Assembly: GCF_000020685.1 (NCBI RefSeq)
Contig: NC_012529.1
Coordinates: 186,001-250,000, forward strand
DNA: 64,000 nt
Direction of reading: 5' to 3'
Origin: Deinococcus deserti VCD115
Lineage (GTDB): Bacteria; Deinococcota; Deinococci; Deinococcales; Deinococcaceae
Below, one piece after another: positions 62,903 through 64,000 of the stretch (positions are counted from its first letter, which is position 1; the number at the start of each line of letters is the position of its first letter). The notes under the pieces are model-generated. The model was not told where the DNA came from, searched no databases, and worked only from the letters and a program-made list of their open reading frames with translations. A program made the translations under genes and the position numbers.

Positions 62903-62933
62903 TTGCAATGCTCTGCGCATAGCGCGCTATAAT
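62903..62933 (+). promoter_or_regulatory. Promoter with palindromic -10 region
   Basis: TTGCAA (62903-62908), a 19-base spacer and TATAAT (62928-62933). The perfect palindrome ATAGCGCGCTAT (62919-62930) overlaps the -10. Confidence 0.5.
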
Positions 62934-62947
62934 GACCAGCATCAAAG

Positions 62948-62972
62948 GCGGCCTTCGGGTCGCTTTTTCATT
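62948..62972 (+). terminator. Rho-independent terminator just after a promoter
   Basis: GCGGCC-TTCG-GGTCGC forms a 6-bp stem (one G-U) with a UUCG loop, then TTTTT. It starts only about 15 bases after TATAAT, so a transcript from that promoter would be extremely short unless termination is bypassed. Confidence 0.7.
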
Positions 62973-63362
62973 GACCCCCCCGCGCACTGGTCCTGACCAT
63001 AGTTGTGCTAAGGCACGACCCGGAAGATATCCTCCCGAAATTACGGTCCCAAGCGGGCCAGAAATCATGGTCCATAATGGTCAGATCATGTGGCCGTACA
63101 ACGCAAGACCGAACCATACATTCGTGACCTTGACCAACCGTACGGCAGTGAACGCGTACCGGCAGGAAGCCCAGATCGTCCCGTTGAGCAGCGGTCCCAT
63201 GTACGCTTTTTCCGTTCCGTTCTGCATGCCCGTGGTACGTGCTGGCGTAGGGTGCAGAAACAGCCGCGCCCCCGCTCCCGATAAGCACGTTCAGCTCACA
63301 GGCTTCCTTCACGCCGCGCACCATAAAACCCGCATTCTGGACGGATTCGCCGGGGTGGACGC

Positions 63363-64000
63363 ATGAGTGCTCCTGGACCATCAGACAAGGTGACGACTTC
63401 TCTGGAGCAGGTGAACACCTGGGCGGAGCACCACCTCCCCGAGCTCACGAAGCTGGCCACTGAGATCTGGCATCACGCTGAACTCCGGTACGAGGAAATG
63501 CAGTCGATGCAGGCTCAACAGCGCGTCCTGCGTGACGCTGGGTTCGAGCTGACTACCGGAGTGGCGGGCATCCCCACCGCCTTCAGCGCGCAGGTCGGCT
63601 CCCATGGCCCAGTGGTGGCGCTTCTCGGCGAATATGACGCCCTTTCTGGGCTCAGCCAGCGGGCCGGCGTGGCCGTGCCCGATCCCCTTCATCCAGGAGG
63701 CAATGGTCACGGCTGTGGCCATCACCTGCTTGGTACTGCGGCCCTTGGCGCCGTGCTGGTATTGCGAGACTACCTCCAGGCCAGCGGCCAGCCAGGCATC
63801 GTCCGGTACTACGGATGCCCCGCAGAGGAAGGCGGATCCGGGAAGACGTTCATGGTCCGTGAAGGCGTATTCGATGATGTCAGCTTCGCGTTGACCTGGC
63901 ATCCCGCCACAACCAATACATTGTTTCCGGGCCGGTCCCTGGCGAACATCCAGTGCGCGTTCCATTTCAGCGGAATTGCGGCCCACGCATCCGCCGCTCC
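63363..64000 (+). CDS. M20-family amidohydrolase (AbgB-like), cut by the window end
   Basis: The first 212 residues are present and the frame is open at the window end. M20 metal-site motifs are LLGEYDALSGLSQ, GGNGHGCGHHLLG and YYGCPAEEGGSGK, followed by the start of the dimerisation domain (FHFSGIAAHAS). The sequence order and the HGCGHH motif are closest to aminobenzoyl-glutamate hydrolase subunit B and related amidohydrolases, which cleave amide bonds of N-acyl amino acids. GGGTGG lies 4 bases before the ATG. Confidence 0.88.
   Translation, partial: MSAPGPSDKVTTSLEQVNTWAEHHLPELTKLATEIWHHAELRYEEMQSMQAQQRVLRDAGFELTTGVAGIPTAFSAQVGSHGPVVALLGEYDALSGLSQRAGVAVPDPLHPGGNGHGCGHHLLGTAALGAVLVLRDYLQASGQPGIVRYYGCPAEEGGSGKTFMVREGVFDDVSFALTWHPATTNTLFPGRSLANIQCAFHFSGIAAHASAA

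Larger units (their letters stand above)
62662..63362. other. Long intergenic region with promoter-terminator pair
   Basis: About 700 bases without a protein gene I can support. It contains the strong -10 and adjacent terminator at 62903-62972. A segment near 62785 resembles a T-arm (GGGTTGGAATCCC) but no cloverleaf can be folded around it. The region 62973-63362 holds nothing recognisable. Confidence 0.4.

Noticed and set aside
62932..63366. Plus-strand frame starting inside the TATAAT box
   Set aside because: Its ATG overlaps the -10 and a terminator lies within its first codons; the translation shows no domain.

Overview
The window reads as GC-rich bacterial DNA of Deinococcus type. This is inferred from several traits seen together: a palindrome resembling the radiation/desiccation response motif (RDRM), several start codons sitting a few bases behind a -10-like hexamer (leaderless-looking genes), a manganese ABC transporter behind a DtxR/MntR-like operator, and the overall gene repertoire. 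No rRNA, tRNA, CRISPR array or intact insertion sequence was found, so the genus is not proven.

Layout. 1-9 kb: the tail of a probable glycosidase, an MBL-fold hydrolase, two small conserved proteins, the remnant of an EAL domain, a four-gene Mn/Zn uptake operon, and two tandem alpha/beta hydrolases that share an almost identical 176-nt tract. 9-13 kb: an unknown gene behind the RDRM-like palindrome, an MFS exporter and a glutaryl-CoA-type acyl-CoA dehydrogenase. 13-21 kb: a WGxxGxxG small protein, ornithine aminotransferase, a nitrilase, a glyoxalase-dioxygenase/esterase fusion (MhqO-MhqD-like) and a kynureninase plus tryptophan 2,3-dioxygenase operon preceded by a short ORF with tandem Trp codons. 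21.8-24 kb: cobS, an alpha-ribazole-phosphatase-like gene and exonuclease III. 25.5-31.5 kb (minus strand): a formate operon made of a molybdenum formate dehydrogenase, a DUF1641 protein, FdhD, an oxalate/formate-type antiporter and a 45-residue membrane protein. 31.7-35 kb: a disordered protein, mannose-6-phosphate isomerase, a multi-pass membrane protein and a small hypothetical protein.

35.2-56.4 kb holds one very long co-directional cobalamin operon behind a single B12 riboswitch: corrinoid uptake (btuF), adenosylation (cobO), corrin ring synthesis (cbiE, cbiX-cbiC fusion, cbiD, cbiL, cbiF, cbiG, cbiH-cbiJ fusion), a CobW-type GTPase, a Ni/Co permease, bluB, a late cobalt chelatase (cobN plus a ChlI-ChlD fusion), cobyrinate amidation (cbiA), cbiB and a CobD/CobC-type aminotransferase. 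Most junctions overlap by four bases. cbiT, cbiP, cobU and cobT are not in the window; cobS and a phosphatase lie 13 kb upstream without a riboswitch.

56.4-61 kb: a LacI-family regulator with its own operator, a GH13 alpha-glucosidase with a second copy of that operator, and a sugar-binding protein without permease genes. 61-64 kb: a C39-like secreted peptidase, a small membrane protein, a long intergenic region with a promoter-terminator pair, and the start of an M20 amidohydrolase cut by the window end.
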